This document shows, one piece after another, positions 26,710 through 35,352 of a stretch of 64,000 nucleotides of DNA. The position numbers and the translations under genes are program-made. The DNA comes from Streptomyces spiramyceticus (GTDB lineage Bacteria; Actinomycetota; Actinomycetes; Streptomycetales; Streptomycetaceae): positions 1,501,001-1,565,000 of the forward strand of contig NZ_JARBAX010000001.1 of NCBI RefSeq assembly GCF_028807635.1, written 5' to 3'. Every line of letters begins with the position of its first letter. Position 1 is the stretch's first letter. Under the pieces are notes generated by a model, which worked only from the letters and a program-made list of their open reading frames with translations, was not told the origin of the DNA and made no database searches.

Positions 26710-28851
26710 TCAGTCTCGCGGCAGGCCGAGAATGCGCTCGGCCACGACATTGAGCTGAACCTGGGTGGTACCGCCCGCGATGGTCAGACAGCGGGACATC
26801 AACAGGCCGTGCACCGCCCGCTCCCCCGCCCCCTCGCTCACCGCGCCCGCCGGTCCGAGCAGTTCGAGGGCGAGTTCGGCGACCTTCTGCTGGTGGCCGG
26901 TCTGGACGAGCTTGCGTACGCTCGCGCCGGCGCCCGGCTCCGCGCCGTCGACCTGCCTAAGCGTCGTACGCAGGCCGATGCAGGCAAGAGCGTGTGCCTC
27001 GGCGGTCAGCGCGCCGATACGGGCCCGGTAGGTGTCGTCGTCGAGACCGGGTGCCCGTGCGAGCAGTTCCTCCAGCCCCGTGTCGAACGTCAACTGATCG
27101 GCCATATGGACGCGTTCGTTGCCGAGAGTGTTGCGGGCGACCCGCCAGCCGTCGTTGACCTCCCCTACGACAGCGTCGGCGGGCAGCAGGACGTCGTCGA
27201 AGTACACCTCGTTGAAGAGCGAGTCACCGGTGATCTCCTTGAGCGGGCGGATGTCGATGCCGGGTGTGTTCTTCATGTCGACGACGAAGTACGTGAGTCC
27301 TTTGTGCTTCGGCGCGTCCGGATCCGTGCGGGCCAGCAGGATGCCGTAGTCGGCCCACTGTGCCGCGCTCGTCCACACCTTCTGTCCGGTGACCCGCCAC
27401 CCTTCCGGTACGCGCCGTGCCTTCGTAAGGAGCGAGGCGAGGTCCGAGCCTGCGCCCGGTTCGCTGAACAGCTGGCACCACAGCACATCGCCCCGCAGTG
27501 TCGGCAGCAGGTGGCGCTGTTTCTGCCCCTCTGTGCCGTACGCGATAAGGGACGGCACCACCCAGGTCGCGATACCGAGGTCGCTGACCTCCACTCCGGC
27601 GGCCCTCAGCTCCTCCTGGACGGCGAGCTGCTGTACCGGTCCGGCGCCGAGACCGTACGGAGGGGGCAGGTGCGGGGCGACGTAGCCGGTGGGTGCGAGG
27701 GCACGGCGGGCGGCGCCCGGGTCGAGTCCGCGAGCCCCTGCTGTCGCCTCGCGCGCCTGCTGCCTGTACGGGCCCGCTTCCGGCGGCAGTTCCAGCCGCA
27801 GCTCACGGCGCGCGCCGTCTGTCGCAAGCCGCACGGCCCGTAACCGGTGGCCGTCCCCCGCGCCCATGAGCTGCCGGGCGACGACCGCGCGGCGCAGGTA
27901 GAGGTGGGCGTCGTGTTCCCATGTGAAGCCGATCCCGCCGAGGATCTGGATGCAGTCCTTGGCGCAGCTGTACGCGGCGTCCAGGGCCGTGGCGGCGGCA
28001 AGGGCGGCCACGAGTCCCCCGGCGTCCGTCCCGACCGCACGGGCCGCGTCCCAGGCCAGTGCCCGCGCCTGTTCCAGGCGTACGAGCATGTCGGCACAGA
28101 GGTGCTTGACCGCCTGGAACTGTCCGACAGGCCGCCCGAACTGCTCGCGCACCTTCGCGTATTCGGTGGCCGTGTCCAGCGCCCAGGCGGCGGTGCCGCA
28201 CGCGTCGGCGGCGTACACGACGGCGGCGAGGTCCCGTACGAGAGCCGTGTCCACGTCCAGTACGCGGCTCTGGGGGACGATGGCGGCGTGAGCGGTGACC
28301 TCCGCCGTGGGCCGGGTCGGATCGGCGCTCTCGTGCGTACGGACGGCCAAGTCCTCGGCGTCCACGGCGAACCAGGAGTTCCCTGCGGCGAGGACGAGGA
28401 GGTCCGCCTGCCCGCCGCCGAGTACGGGCGGGGCTGTCCCGTCGAGCCGGTAACCGCCTTCGACGGGTGCGGCGGTGAGCGTTCCCGGCCCGAGCGCGAC
28501 TGCCCCGATACGCGCGCCTCCCGCCAGCTCGGCGACAAGCCCACCCTGCCCCGCGCGGCACAGCACCTCGGAAGCAAGCACGCTCGGCAGATACGGGCCC
28601 GGAAGTGCGGCCCCGCCCATCGCCTCCAGTACGACGGCCAGATCGAGCAGCGTGCCTCCCCCGCCGCCGTACTCCTCGGGCAGATGCAGGCCGTGCAGGC
28701 CCTGTTCCGCTGCCCCGTCCCAGTACCCGGGCCGTCGCCCCCCTGCCCCGTCGAGCAGCTTCCGCACGGCCTCGGGCGGTACGGCCCGCGCGAGCCAGCG
28801 GCGTACGGAGTCCGCCAGTTCGCGATGCTCTTGCGTGATTCCGATAGCCAT
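26710..28851 (-). CDS. Two-domain fused acyl-CoA dehydrogenase (FadE34/ChsE3-like)
   Basis: 713 residues: two tandem ACAD domains. The first (about 1-345) has [16 protein letters not shown] and AWDAARAVG. The second (about 375-713) has [42 protein letters not shown] and [17 protein letters not shown]. Mycobacterial steroid ACADs are usually two-gene alpha2-beta2 enzymes; FadE34/ChsE3 (about 711 aa) is a single-chain equivalent acting on bile-acid-type CoA esters, and this protein has the same build. A KstR box ends 11 bases before the ATG and no ribosome-binding site is visible, so the message may be leaderless. Confidence 0.88.
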   Translation of the reverse strand: MAIGITQEHRELADSVRRWLARAVPPEAVRKLLDGAGGRRPGYWDGAAEQGLHGLHLPEEYGGGGGTLLDLAVVLEAMGGAALPGPYLPSVLASEVLCRAGQGGLVAELAGGARIGAVALGPGTLTAAPVEGGYRLDGTAPPVLGGGQADLLVLAAGNSWFAVDAEDLAVRTHESADPTRPTAEVTAHAAIVPQSRVLDVDTALVRDLAAVVYAADACGTAAWALDTATEYAKVREQFGRPVGQFQAVKHLCADMLVRLEQARALAWDAARAVGTDAGGLVAALAAATALDAAYSCAKDCIQILGGIGFTWEHDAHLYLRRAVVARQLMGAGDGHRLRAVRLATDGARRELRLELPPEAGPYRQQAREATAGARGLDPGAARRALAPTGYVAPHLPPPYGLGAGPVQQLAVQEELRAAGVEVSDLGIATWVVPSLIAYGTEGQKQRHLLPTLRGDVLWCQLFSEPGAGSDLASLLTKARRVPEGWRVTGQKVWTSAAQWADYGILLARTDPDAPKHKGLTYFVVDMKNTPGIDIRPLKEITGDSLFNEVYFDDVLLPADAVVGEVNDGWRVARNTLGNERVHMADQLTFDTGLEELLARAPGLDDDTYRARIGALTAEAHALACIGLRTTLRQVDGAEPGAGASVRKLVQTGHQQKVAELALELLGPAGAVSEGAGERAVHGLLMSRCLTIAGGTTQVQLNVVAERILGLPRD

Positions 28852-28861
28852 ACAGGCAGAC

Positions 28862-28875
28862 TAGAACACGTTCCA
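28862..28875. promoter_or_regulatory. KstR operator, acyl-CoA dehydrogenase promoter
   Basis: TAGAACACGTTCCA matches TnnAACnnGTTnnA exactly. It sits 10-24 bases before the ACAD start codon, overlapping where the -10 region of a near-leaderless promoter would lie. Confidence 0.85.
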
Positions 28876-28877
28876 AT

Positions 28878-28892
28878 CTGACGGTAGGTCAG
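28878..28892. promoter_or_regulatory. CTGAC-N5-GTCAG palindrome, acyl-CoA dehydrogenase promoter
   Basis: CTGAC-GGTAG-GTCAG, perfect arms, two bases upstream of the KstR box with respect to the ACAD gene. Regulator unknown. Confidence 0.65.
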
Positions 28893-29003
28893 ATGGCGGG
28901 CGAAGATACGATACGACTCAACCGTTCGAGTGGTGCGGACATAATGGGACATATCCGCGGTTAATGGACAGTCGGCATCGCAGCCCTCAAAGGACGGAAT
29001 CCC

Positions 29004-29345
29004 ATGCGACTTCGCAACACCCTGGCCGCCGCCCTCGGCGCCTTCCCGCTCGTCCCGACCCTGCCGACCTCGGCGAGTGCAGCCTCGGGAGACTCCAGCT
29101 ACGCCTACTTGGACGAGCAGGAGAACGATCAGACCGGCCGGCTGACCGACCCCGAGAGCGAGACGTGCATCAACCTGCCGGAGGCGGAGAGCGACGGCGC
29201 CCCGGCCGCCGGCGCCCCCAGGAACAGCACGGATGAGTTCGCCACTGCCTCCGTCGAGGCGAACTGCGAAGGCCCCAGCTTTGCCCTTCGGCCCGGCGGC
29301 GGCGTCTCCAGCCGCCTCAAGGTGCGCTCGGTGATCTTCCGCTGA
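29004..29345 (+). CDS. Small secreted hypothetical protein
   Basis: 113 residues, ATG 29004 after AAGGACGGA. A Sec signal (MRLRNTLAAALGAFPLVP, cleavage after ASA near residue 27) leads to an acidic, Asp/Glu/Ser-rich mature protein with two cysteines (in SETCINLPE and EANCEGPS) that may form a disulphide. No known domain. A strong hairpin follows, so it is monocistronic. Confidence 0.65.
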   Translation: MRLRNTLAAALGAFPLVPTLPTSASAASGDSSYAYLDEQENDQTGRLTDPESETCINLPEAESDGAPAAGAPRNSTDEFATASVEANCEGPSFALRPGGGVSSRLKVRSVIFR

Positions 29346-29352
29346 GCACGCG

Positions 29353-29391
29353 CACTTCCGCCCCGGTACATGTACGTACCGGGGCGGAGTG
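29353..29391. terminator. Bidirectional hairpin terminator
   Basis: CACTTCCGCCCCGGTAC and GTACCGGGGCGGAGTG pair almost perfectly around ATGTAC. It separates the secreted protein gene from the convergent DUF397 gene. Confidence 0.75.
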
Positions 29392-29406
29392 CTGTGGCGT
29401 TACCTC

Positions 29407-29682
29407 TCAGAGGCCGCCCTCGGCGGCGGCCGTGACGAACGCGGCGAACGCGGAGGGGGTGACGGCGAATGCGGGGCCGTCGGGGTTCTTGGAGTCGCGG
29501 ACGGCGATACGGCACGGCTGAGCGGCGACCTCGACGCAGTCGCCGCCGGAGCTTCCGCTGTACGACGACTTACGCCAGGCGAGTGCGCCGAGTGTGGCGC
29601 ACTCGATGCAGTCACCTCCGGTGTCGCCGCTGTACGACGACTTACGCCACCGTGCGCCCGTCAGGTTCTGGCTGGTCCCCAT
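29407..29682 (-). CDS. Tandem DUF397 protein
   Basis: 91 residues with two DUF397 units, each opening WRKSSYSG (about 12-30 and 36-91). DUF397 proteins are small partners of WhiJ/Scr1-type regulators in Streptomyces and influence development; the mechanism is unknown. The start overlaps the end of the regulator gene by 41 bases, with a GGAG ribosome-binding site inside that gene. Most DUF397 proteins have a single unit, so the duplication is notable. Confidence 0.85.
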   Translation of the reverse strand: MGTSQNLTGARWRKSSYSGDTGGDCIECATLGALAWRKSSYSGSSGGDCVEVAAQPCRIAVRDSKNPDGPAFAVTPSAFAAFVTAAAEGGL

Positions 29683-30490
29683 AGCGCTCCTCCATTACGC
29701 GGGCGATCAGTGCCGCCGAATCCTCCACGGAGAGCGCGGCGGCCTGCAAGTGATCGTAACGGAGTGAACCTTCCCTGATAGCGCTCGGATTGGCCGTCAT
29801 GTGGCCCTGGACGAAGTCCTCTGTGTAGACCAAGTCCGGGTCGTCCTCGAAGCGCAGAATGTTGAACGAGCCCATCAGCCCCGCATGGGCGCCTACCTCG
29901 AAAGGCAGAATCTGCACCTTCACCCACTCCCGCCCCTGCAGGCTCAACAAGTGAATGAGTTGACTCCGCATGACCTCCCGGCCGCCGATCTCCTGATGCA
30001 GGACGGCCTCGCTCAGCACCACCCACATCAATGGCGGGTAGTCGCGGTCCAGGATGCGCTGCCGCTCCATTCGGGCGGCCGTCCGGGCATCGAGGTTGTC
30101 CCCGGTCCGGGCCCCCAGCACCGCTCGCGCGTACGCCTCCGTCTGGAGCAAGCCGTACACCAACTGCGCCTGGTACGTGGAGATGTACGTCGCCTTCGCT
30201 TCCATCTCCGCATACGGCTGAAACCAGTGCGGCAACTGACTCCGCAGCACCAGCCCCACCAGCCGCGAGAACGTCCCTCCCGTCCCCAGCGCCGCGTCCA
30301 GCCGTTCCGAGAAGTCCCGGGTCGGCACCTTCTTCGCCGTTTCGACCTGGCCGATCAGCGAGCCCGTACAGAAGATGATGCTGCCGAGCTGCCCCTGCAA
30401 CAGCCCCGCTTCGTCTCTCAGGCGGCGCAGTTCGGAGCCGTAGTAGTCCAGCGGCGATGCGCTGGGATCGAGATCGCGGATGTTGACCAT
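29642..30490 (-). CDS. WhiJ/Scr1-type XRE-family regulator with DUF5753 domain
   Basis: 282 residues from ATG 30490 (GTG 30514 in the same frame is possible). The N-terminal helix-turn-helix is around YGSELRRLRDEAGLLQGQLGSIIFCTGSLIGQVE. The C-terminal DUF5753 domain includes YQAQLVYGLLQTEAYARAVL and LPFEVGAHAGLMGSFNILRF. Such regulators pair with DUF397 proteins and anti-sigma-like ATPases and affect differentiation or antibiotic production. Here the DUF397 gene overlaps its 3' end, and an ATPase gene is divergent 85 bases away. Confidence 0.88.
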   Translation of the reverse strand: MVNIRDLDPSASPLDYYGSELRRLRDEAGLLQGQLGSIIFCTGSLIGQVETAKKVPTRDFSERLDAALGTGGTFSRLVGLVLRSQLPHWFQPYAEMEAKATYISTYQAQLVYGLLQTEAYARAVLGARTGDNLDARTAARMERQRILDRDYPPLMWVVLSEAVLHQEIGGREVMRSQLIHLLSLQGREWVKVQILPFEVGAHAGLMGSFNILRFEDDPDLVYTEDFVQGHMTANPSAIREGSLRYDHLQAAALSVEDSAALIARVMEERYGDQPEPDGRTVA

Positions 30491-30575
30491 GTCGGCGGCC
30501 ACCCCCAAGTTCACGCCTCGCGGCGTTCGTTTCGGTCAGTAGCCGAGCGTAATCGCGCCACTGCATCCTGGTGAC

Positions 30576-30992
30576 ATGAATCACGCAACTGACCAGTCAC
30601 CAGCGGATATTGACGCCAGCTACCGGATGGGCTTCACGGTCGGTGAGCATTCCGCGCGGCACATGCGGCGCATCGTGCGGATGTTTCTGGCCCACTGGGA
30701 CATGGCCGAGCTGACCGACGCCGCCGAACTCGCGCTCACCGAGCTCGTCGCCAATGTCGTACGGCACGTGCCCGGCCGGCACTGCACGCTCCTCATCCTC
30801 CGCCGACCCGGCGGCCTGCGCGTGGAGGTCACGGACGGCTATCCCCGCCCGGCGCGCACCGTAGAAGCCCTCGACGGGCTCGCCGAGGGCGGACGCGGGC
30901 TGCGGCTCGTCGAGGCCGTGACGGATCGCTGGGGCACGGTGCGGCTGCCGGGCGGCAAGACGGTCTGGTTCGAGTGCGACGCGAAGCCGTGA
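30576..30992 (+). CDS. RsbW/SpoIIAB-like ATP-binding regulatory protein
   Basis: 138 residues of a GHKL-type ATPase: N-box ALTELVANVVRH, G1 box VTDGYPRP and G2-like GGRGLRLVEAVTD. No dimerisation or sensor domain. Members act as anti-sigma factors or serine kinases, or as AbaA-like accessory proteins in WhiJ clusters. It is divergent from the XRE regulator gene and completes the triad. Confidence 0.85.
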   Translation: MNHATDQSPADIDASYRMGFTVGEHSARHMRRIVRMFLAHWDMAELTDAAELALTELVANVVRHVPGRHCTLLILRRPGGLRVEVTDGYPRPARTVEALDGLAEGGRGLRLVEAVTDRWGTVRLPGGKTVWFECDAKP

Positions 30993-31049
30993 ACGGGCCC
31001 GCCCTACGATGTGACCGCCCAGTACACGCGCACGACCAGGAGGAACCCC

Positions 31050-31697
31050 ATGGCCGCCGCCGCGCCCAAGCCGGAGACGCTCGCCGCTTTCGAGGCCGCC
31101 AAGGGCTTCATGCCGGTAGGTGAAGGGCTGGCCCTGTACGCCGCCGCCGCCGAAGCGGGCGCGCTCGGGCTGCCCCTCCTGGAGGTCGGCTCGTACTGCG
31201 GGCGCTCCACGATCCTGCTCGCCGATGCCGCCCGCGAGGCCGGTACGGTCGCGATCACCGTCGACCACCACCGTGGCAGCGAGGAGCAGCAGCCGGGCTG
31301 GGAGTACCACGACCCGAGCGTCGTGGACCCGGAGGTGGGCCGGATGGACACCCTCCCGACCTTCCGCCGCACGCTCCACAAGGCGGGTCTTGAGGACCAC
31401 GTCGTGGCGATCGTGGGGCGTTCGCCGCAGGTCGCGGCCGTGTGGGGCGGCAAGGTGGGCCTCGTCTTCATCGACGGCGGGCACACCGACGAGCACGCGA
31501 ACGGCGACTACGAGGGCTGGGCGCCGCACGTCGCCGACGGGGGGCTGCTCGTCATCCACGACGTGTTCCCCGACCCGGCGGACGGCGGCCAGGCGCCGTA
31601 CCGCGTGTACCTGCGTGCCCTCGCGTCCGGCGCCTTCACCGAAACCTCGGTGAACGACTCGCTGCGCGTCCTGCGGCGTACATCCTCGGGGATCTGA
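31050..31697 (+). CDS. Class I SAM-dependent methyltransferase
   Basis: 215 residues. ATG 31050 is chosen because GGAGG precedes it by six bases. SAM motif LEVGSYCGRSTILLA at about 42-56, then VDHHRGSEEQQPG and VGLVFIDGGHTDEH as in the methyltransferase_24 family. The substrate is unknown. The gene precedes an amidase gene by 22 bases and may be cotranscribed. Confidence 0.82.
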   Translation: MAAAAPKPETLAAFEAAKGFMPVGEGLALYAAAAEAGALGLPLLEVGSYCGRSTILLADAAREAGTVAITVDHHRGSEEQQPGWEYHDPSVVDPEVGRMDTLPTFRRTLHKAGLEDHVVAIVGRSPQVAAVWGGKVGLVFIDGGHTDEHANGDYEGWAPHVADGGLLVIHDVFPDPADGGQAPYRVYLRALASGAFTETSVNDSLRVLRRTSSGI

Positions 31698-31719
31698 GCC
31701 GGCCGGATAGCATCACTGC

Positions 31720-32685
31720 GTGTCGTATGACAGCCCTCCCCCCACGTCCCGGCCGTCTCGCCGCTTCTCCGGCCGCGGCAACCTCACCGTCGCGGTCGCC
31801 GCGCTGGTGCCGACCGCGCTGGCCGGGTGGCTGGTGTGGCAGGGCATGAGTGACGCGGAGGGCAGTGGTCCGCCGCCGAAGGTGCTGCCGAGCCAGAGCC
31901 GGTCCGCAACTGGACCGGCGTCGCCGCAGCCGAAGCCCGCGCCGCCGGCGCCGACGACTTCCGGAGCCTCCTCGCCTTCGCCGTCTTCGCCGTCCTCGCC
32001 TGCGGCGAAGGGCCCCCTCACGGGCAAGGTCGTAGTGGTAGATCCCGGGCACAACCCGGGTAATTTCCGCCACACGCGCGAAATCAACAAACTGGTAGAC
32101 ATCGGCACGAACCGCAAGGAATGCGACACCACCGGCACGTCCACCGACGCCGGTTACACCGAGGCCGCGTTCACCCTCGACGTCTCGCGCCGTCTGCGCA
32201 CGCTTCTCGAAGAGCAGGGCGCCACGGTGAAGTTGGTACAGAACAACGACCGCCCGTACGGCCCGTGCATCGACGAGCGGGCCCGTATCGGCAACGACGC
32301 GAAGGCCGATGCCGTCATCTCGGTCCACGCAGACGGTTCCGCGGTGGGCCACCGCGGCTTCCATATGATCCTGCCCGCCCTGGTGAAGGGCGGTGTGGCG
32401 GACACCACGAAGATCGTCGGCCCGTCGCGCGAACTCGGGACGCGGATCGCGGGGAAGTTCGTACGGGCGACGGGCAGCGCACCCTCCAACTACGTGGGCG
32501 GCGGCACCGGGTTGGTCGTGCGCAAGGATCTCGGCGGTCTCAATCTGAGCAAGGTGCCGAAAGTATTCATCGAGTGCGGCAATATGCGTGACCCGAAGGA
32601 CGAGGCTCTGCTGACAAGCGGTGCCTGGCGCCAGAAGGCCGCGCAGGGCATCGCGGACGGCATCGGCAGCTACCTCAAGGGGTAG
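31720..32685 (+). CDS. Membrane-anchored N-acetylmuramoyl-L-alanine amidase (Amidase_3)
   Basis: 321 residues from GTG 31720. One N-terminal transmembrane helix (about 25-45), a Pro/Ser-rich spacer (50-95), then the Amidase_3 domain: VVVDPGHNPGN (zinc His), a glutamate in TEAAFTLD, DAVISVHADG (zinc His) and PKVFIECGNM (catalytic Glu). It cleaves the bond between MurNAc and L-Ala in peptidoglycan outside the membrane. A short hairpin (about 32710-32723) follows. Confidence 0.88.
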   Translation: MSYDSPPPTSRPSRRFSGRGNLTVAVAALVPTALAGWLVWQGMSDAEGSGPPPKVLPSQSRSATGPASPQPKPAPPAPTTSGASSPSPSSPSSPAAKGPLTGKVVVVDPGHNPGNFRHTREINKLVDIGTNRKECDTTGTSTDAGYTEAAFTLDVSRRLRTLLEEQGATVKLVQNNDRPYGPCIDERARIGNDAKADAVISVHADGSAVGHRGFHMILPALVKGGVADTTKIVGPSRELGTRIAGKFVRATGSAPSNYVGGGTGLVVRKDLGGLNLSKVPKVFIECGNMRDPKDEALLTSGAWRQKAAQGIADGIGSYLKG

Positions 32686-32870
32686 GTCTGATACCGGGCG
32701 GACGCCCCCGCACGGGGGACGATAGATTCATCCGTACGATGGGGAGCCACCCCCGAGCTTCGTACTGTGCTTTAGCGTTACCGCCTGCCCGTGCCCGGCG
32801 TGCCCGCGCACACCGGCGTCAGCGATGACCGCCCCACCGCCCCGACGAATCGACCTACAAAGGACCTTAC

Positions 32871-33746
32871 GTGAACATCCGCTCCCTCACTCGAGGCGAC
32901 GGCGTGGTGATCGGAGCAGCGGTGGTGCTGTTCATCGCCTCGTTCCTCAGCCTCATCTCCATTCCTGAATGCCGTGGCGAGTTCTGCGGCTCCGCCTCGT
33001 CCTCGTCGACGAACGCGTGGGAATCGCTCGGCCTGTTGATGAGCATCTACCTCGCCGGTGTCATCGGCGCGGCACTGATCGTCCTCGGCCGCGGCATGCC
33101 GGGCCGCAAGGTCGCCGGTCTCGACCTCGGCCAGTTCGGTATCGCCCTCACGGTGTTCGCACTGTGGACGGCCTTCTGGACCATCATCGACATGACCGCC
33201 GACGCGGGCGCCGGCATGATCCTGGGCCTGCTCGCGACCATCGTGCTCGCGGCCGGCGCCATTGCCTCCCCGCTCGTCCCGGCTCTCAAGGCCCCGCTGA
33301 TGGGCGCCCCGAGGCCCGCCGTGCAGCCGTACGGCGTCCAGCCGGGCCAGCCCGGCGCCGGCGGCTACGGCTACCCGGGCGCCCCGCAGCCGGCGTACGG
33401 CGGCCAGCCCGGCCCGGGTCAGGCGCAGCCGTACGGTGCGCAGCCGCAGCAGGGTCAGCCGCAGGCCGGCCAGCCGCAGGCGCAGCAGGCCGCGGCTCCG
33501 GCCGCGCAGGCACAGCAGGCGCAGCCGCAGGCCGGTGCGCCTGCCGGGGACTTCGCGCCGTTCTGGTTCGCGGTTCCGGTGGCCCGTCCGCTGTACGCGG
33601 AGGACGGTTCGCCGACGCCGATCGCGGAGCTGGCGCCCGGCACGTGGTACCTCGCGGTGGAGCAGCGCGGTACCGGTCTGGTCGCCCAGACGCAGGACGG
33701 CCGTCGTGGCGTCCTTCAGGACACGACGGGCATTCAGCGCGGCTGA
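32871..33746 (+). CDS. DUF5336-like membrane protein with Pro/Gln-rich linker
   Basis: 291 residues. Four hydrophobic segments in the first 140 residues (near 13-32, 53-73, 85-105, 115-138) are followed by a low-complexity linker of PYGAQPQQGQPQAGQ type repeats (150-225). A C-terminal domain of about 65 residues resembles a small beta domain (FWFAVPVARPLYAEDG...LAPGTWYLAVEQRG). Function unknown; similar proteins are common in actinobacteria. A strong terminator follows. Confidence 0.75.
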   Translation: MNIRSLTRGDGVVIGAAVVLFIASFLSLISIPECRGEFCGSASSSSTNAWESLGLLMSIYLAGVIGAALIVLGRGMPGRKVAGLDLGQFGIALTVFALWTAFWTIIDMTADAGAGMILGLLATIVLAAGAIASPLVPALKAPLMGAPRPAVQPYGVQPGQPGAGGYGYPGAPQPAYGGQPGPGQAQPYGAQPQQGQPQAGQPQAQQAAAPAAQAQQAQPQAGAPAGDFAPFWFAVPVARPLYAEDGSPTPIAELAPGTWYLAVEQRGTGLVAQTQDGRRGVLQDTTGIQRG

Positions 33747-33770
33747 CGCCCCCGCCCGTAGCGCAAGAGC

Positions 33771-33804
33771 AACGGCCCCCCGCCCTTTCGGGCGGGGGGC
33801 CGTT
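33771..33804 (+). terminator. Strong hairpin terminator
   Basis: AACGGCCCCCCGCCC and GGGCGGGGGGCCGTT pair perfectly (15 bp) around TTTC, 24 bases after the membrane-protein stop. Confidence 0.85.
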
Positions 33805-33834
33805 GTCGTACAGTCAGCGACTGCGACCGTAAAA

Positions 33835-33849
33835 CTGACGTGCCGTCAG
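33835..33849. promoter_or_regulatory. CTGAC-N5-GTCAG palindrome before the LLM oxidoreductase
   Basis: CTGAC-GTGCC-GTCAG with perfect arms, 36 bases before the ATG. No KstR box lies beside it, which makes this the one clear site where the palindrome occurs alone upstream of a gene. Confidence 0.6.
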
Positions 33850-33885
33850 AAAATGCTCTTGTCCCGTCCGGAGGGATCATCACGC

Positions 33886-34896
33886 ATGCGCCTCGGACTC
33901 GCTCTCGGCTACTGGGGCCGCGGCCCCGATCCCGGCCATCTCGACCTCGCGCGCGAGGCGGAGCGCCTCGGCTACGACTCCGTGTGGACCGCCGAGGCCT
34001 GGGGCTCCGACGCGTTCACCCCGCTCACCTGGATCGCGGCGCACACCTCCCGCATCAGGCTCGGCACCGGTATCGCGCAGATGGCCGCCCGCACGCCGAC
34101 GGCCACTGCGATGCACGCCCTCACACTGGACCACCTCTCCGGGGGCCGGATGATGCTGGGGCTGGGGCTGTCCGGACCGCAGGTGGTGGAGGGCTGGTAC
34201 GGCCGCCCGTTCCCTTCGAGCCCGCTCACCGCGACGCGTGAGTACGTCGACGTAATCCGGCAAGTGCTGCGGCGGGAAGCCCCGGTGGAGGTGGACGGGC
34301 GGTTCCACCCTCTGCCGTACAAAGGCGCGGACGGTACAGGGACCGGAAAAGCCCTCAAGCCGATCACGCACCCACTGCGCGCCCGACTTCCCGTACTTCT
34401 GGGCGCAGAGGGCCCCAAAAACATCGCGCAGACGACCCGCATCGCGGACGGCTGGCTCCCCCTCTACTGGTCGCCGACGCGCACCGGCGTGTACGAGGCG
34501 TCGCTGACCGGCCTCCCCGAGAACTTCATGATCGCGCCGATGGCGCGGGCGAAGGTCTGCGACGACGTCGCGGAGGGGCTGCTGCCGGTCAAGGCGATGC
34601 TGGGGTTCTACATCGGCGGCATGGGCCATGCGGCCCGTAACTTCCATGCGGACCTCATGGCCCGTATGGGCTTCGAGGCCGAGGCCCGCCGCGTCCAGGA
34701 GCTGTTCCTGGCGGGCCGCAGGGAGGAGGCGGTGCTGGCGGTGCCGGACGCCTTCGCCGACGAGATCTCCCTGGTCGGCCCGCGCGAACGCATCGCGGAG
34801 CGCCTGGAACTGTGGCGCAAGGGTCCGGTCACCGACCTGCTGGTGACGGCGCCGGACCTGCACACCTTGCGCGTACTGGCGGAGCTGAACGGCTGA
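33886..34896 (+). CDS. LLM-class (F420-dependent type) oxidoreductase
   Basis: 336 residues, ATG 33886 after GGAGGG. Luciferase-like TIM barrel: YDSVWTAEAWGSDAFTPLTW, SRIRLGTGIAQMAARTPTATAMHALTLDHLSGGRMMLGLG, and VLLGAEGPKN. Actinobacterial members use F420 rather than FMN to oxidise or reduce lipids and other substrates. A shared operator type with steroid genes suggests a lipid or sterol role, but this is inference. Confidence 0.88.
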   Translation: MRLGLALGYWGRGPDPGHLDLAREAERLGYDSVWTAEAWGSDAFTPLTWIAAHTSRIRLGTGIAQMAARTPTATAMHALTLDHLSGGRMMLGLGLSGPQVVEGWYGRPFPSSPLTATREYVDVIRQVLRREAPVEVDGRFHPLPYKGADGTGTGKALKPITHPLRARLPVLLGAEGPKNIAQTTRIADGWLPLYWSPTRTGVYEASLTGLPENFMIAPMARAKVCDDVAEGLLPVKAMLGFYIGGMGHAARNFHADLMARMGFEAEARRVQELFLAGRREEAVLAVPDAFADEISLVGPRERIAERLELWRKGPVTDLLVTAPDLHTLRVLAELNG

Positions 34897-34918
34897 GCGG
34901 GAGCTTGTGCGCTCCGTC

Positions 34919-34949
34919 CGGGTTTCAGCCGTCGTGAAACGGCAACCCG
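34919..34949 (+). terminator. Terminator-like hairpin after the LLM gene
   Basis: CGGGTT pairs with AACCCG, with inner GCCGT/ACGGC. It ends just before the next gene. Confidence 0.45.
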
Positions 34950-34955
34950 TTTGAC

Positions 34956-35249
34956 ATGTCACCTCGTCATGGCAATGGCCGCAACCAGGCGGCGACGATC
35001 ATCGCCATCGTCGCCGACGTCCTGGCCGGCGTCATCGTCCTGTGGATCCTGATGTACCTGCTGGACGCGAACCGGGAGAACGGGCTGGTGAGCTTCGTCC
35101 AGGACGCCGCGCGGTGGCTGGCCGCGTGGTCGTACGACCTGTTCACCTTCGACGATGCGTGGGCGCGGGTCGTGGCCGGTTATGGGCTTGCGGCGGTGGT
35201 GTACCTGTTCGTCGGGCATGCGGTTGCGGGGCGGTTGCGGCGGCATTGA
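34956..35249 (+). CDS. Small two-helix membrane protein
   Basis: 97 residues. Hydrophobic segments at about 12-36 (AATIIAIVADVLAGVIVLWILMYLL in two parts) and 70-92 flank an amphipathic middle (SFVQDAARWLAAWSYDLF). The C-terminus is basic (GRLRRH). No family is recognised. Lies 60 bases after the LLM gene and is followed by element copy 5. Confidence 0.65.
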   Translation: MSPRHGNGRNQAATIIAIVADVLAGVIVLWILMYLLDANRENGLVSFVQDAARWLAAWSYDLFTFDDAWARVVAGYGLAAVVYLFVGHAVAGRLRRH

Positions 35250-35271
35250 GTCGGCGCCTGCGGCGGGCTTT

Positions 35272-35346
35272 CCCCCACCCCGCCCCTTCCCGAAACTGGG
35301 GGCTTCGCCCCCAGACCCCCTTTGTCCTCAAACGCCGGACGGGCTT
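35272..35346. repeat. Dispersed GC-rich element, copy 5 (left half)
   Basis: CCCCACCCCGCCCCTTCCCG arm, GGGGGCTTCGCCCCC hairpin and CAAACGCCGGACGGGC core; no right half. It stops within seven bases of the stop codon of the convergent toroid-enzyme gene. Confidence 0.75.
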
Positions 35347-35352
35347 ACTTTC

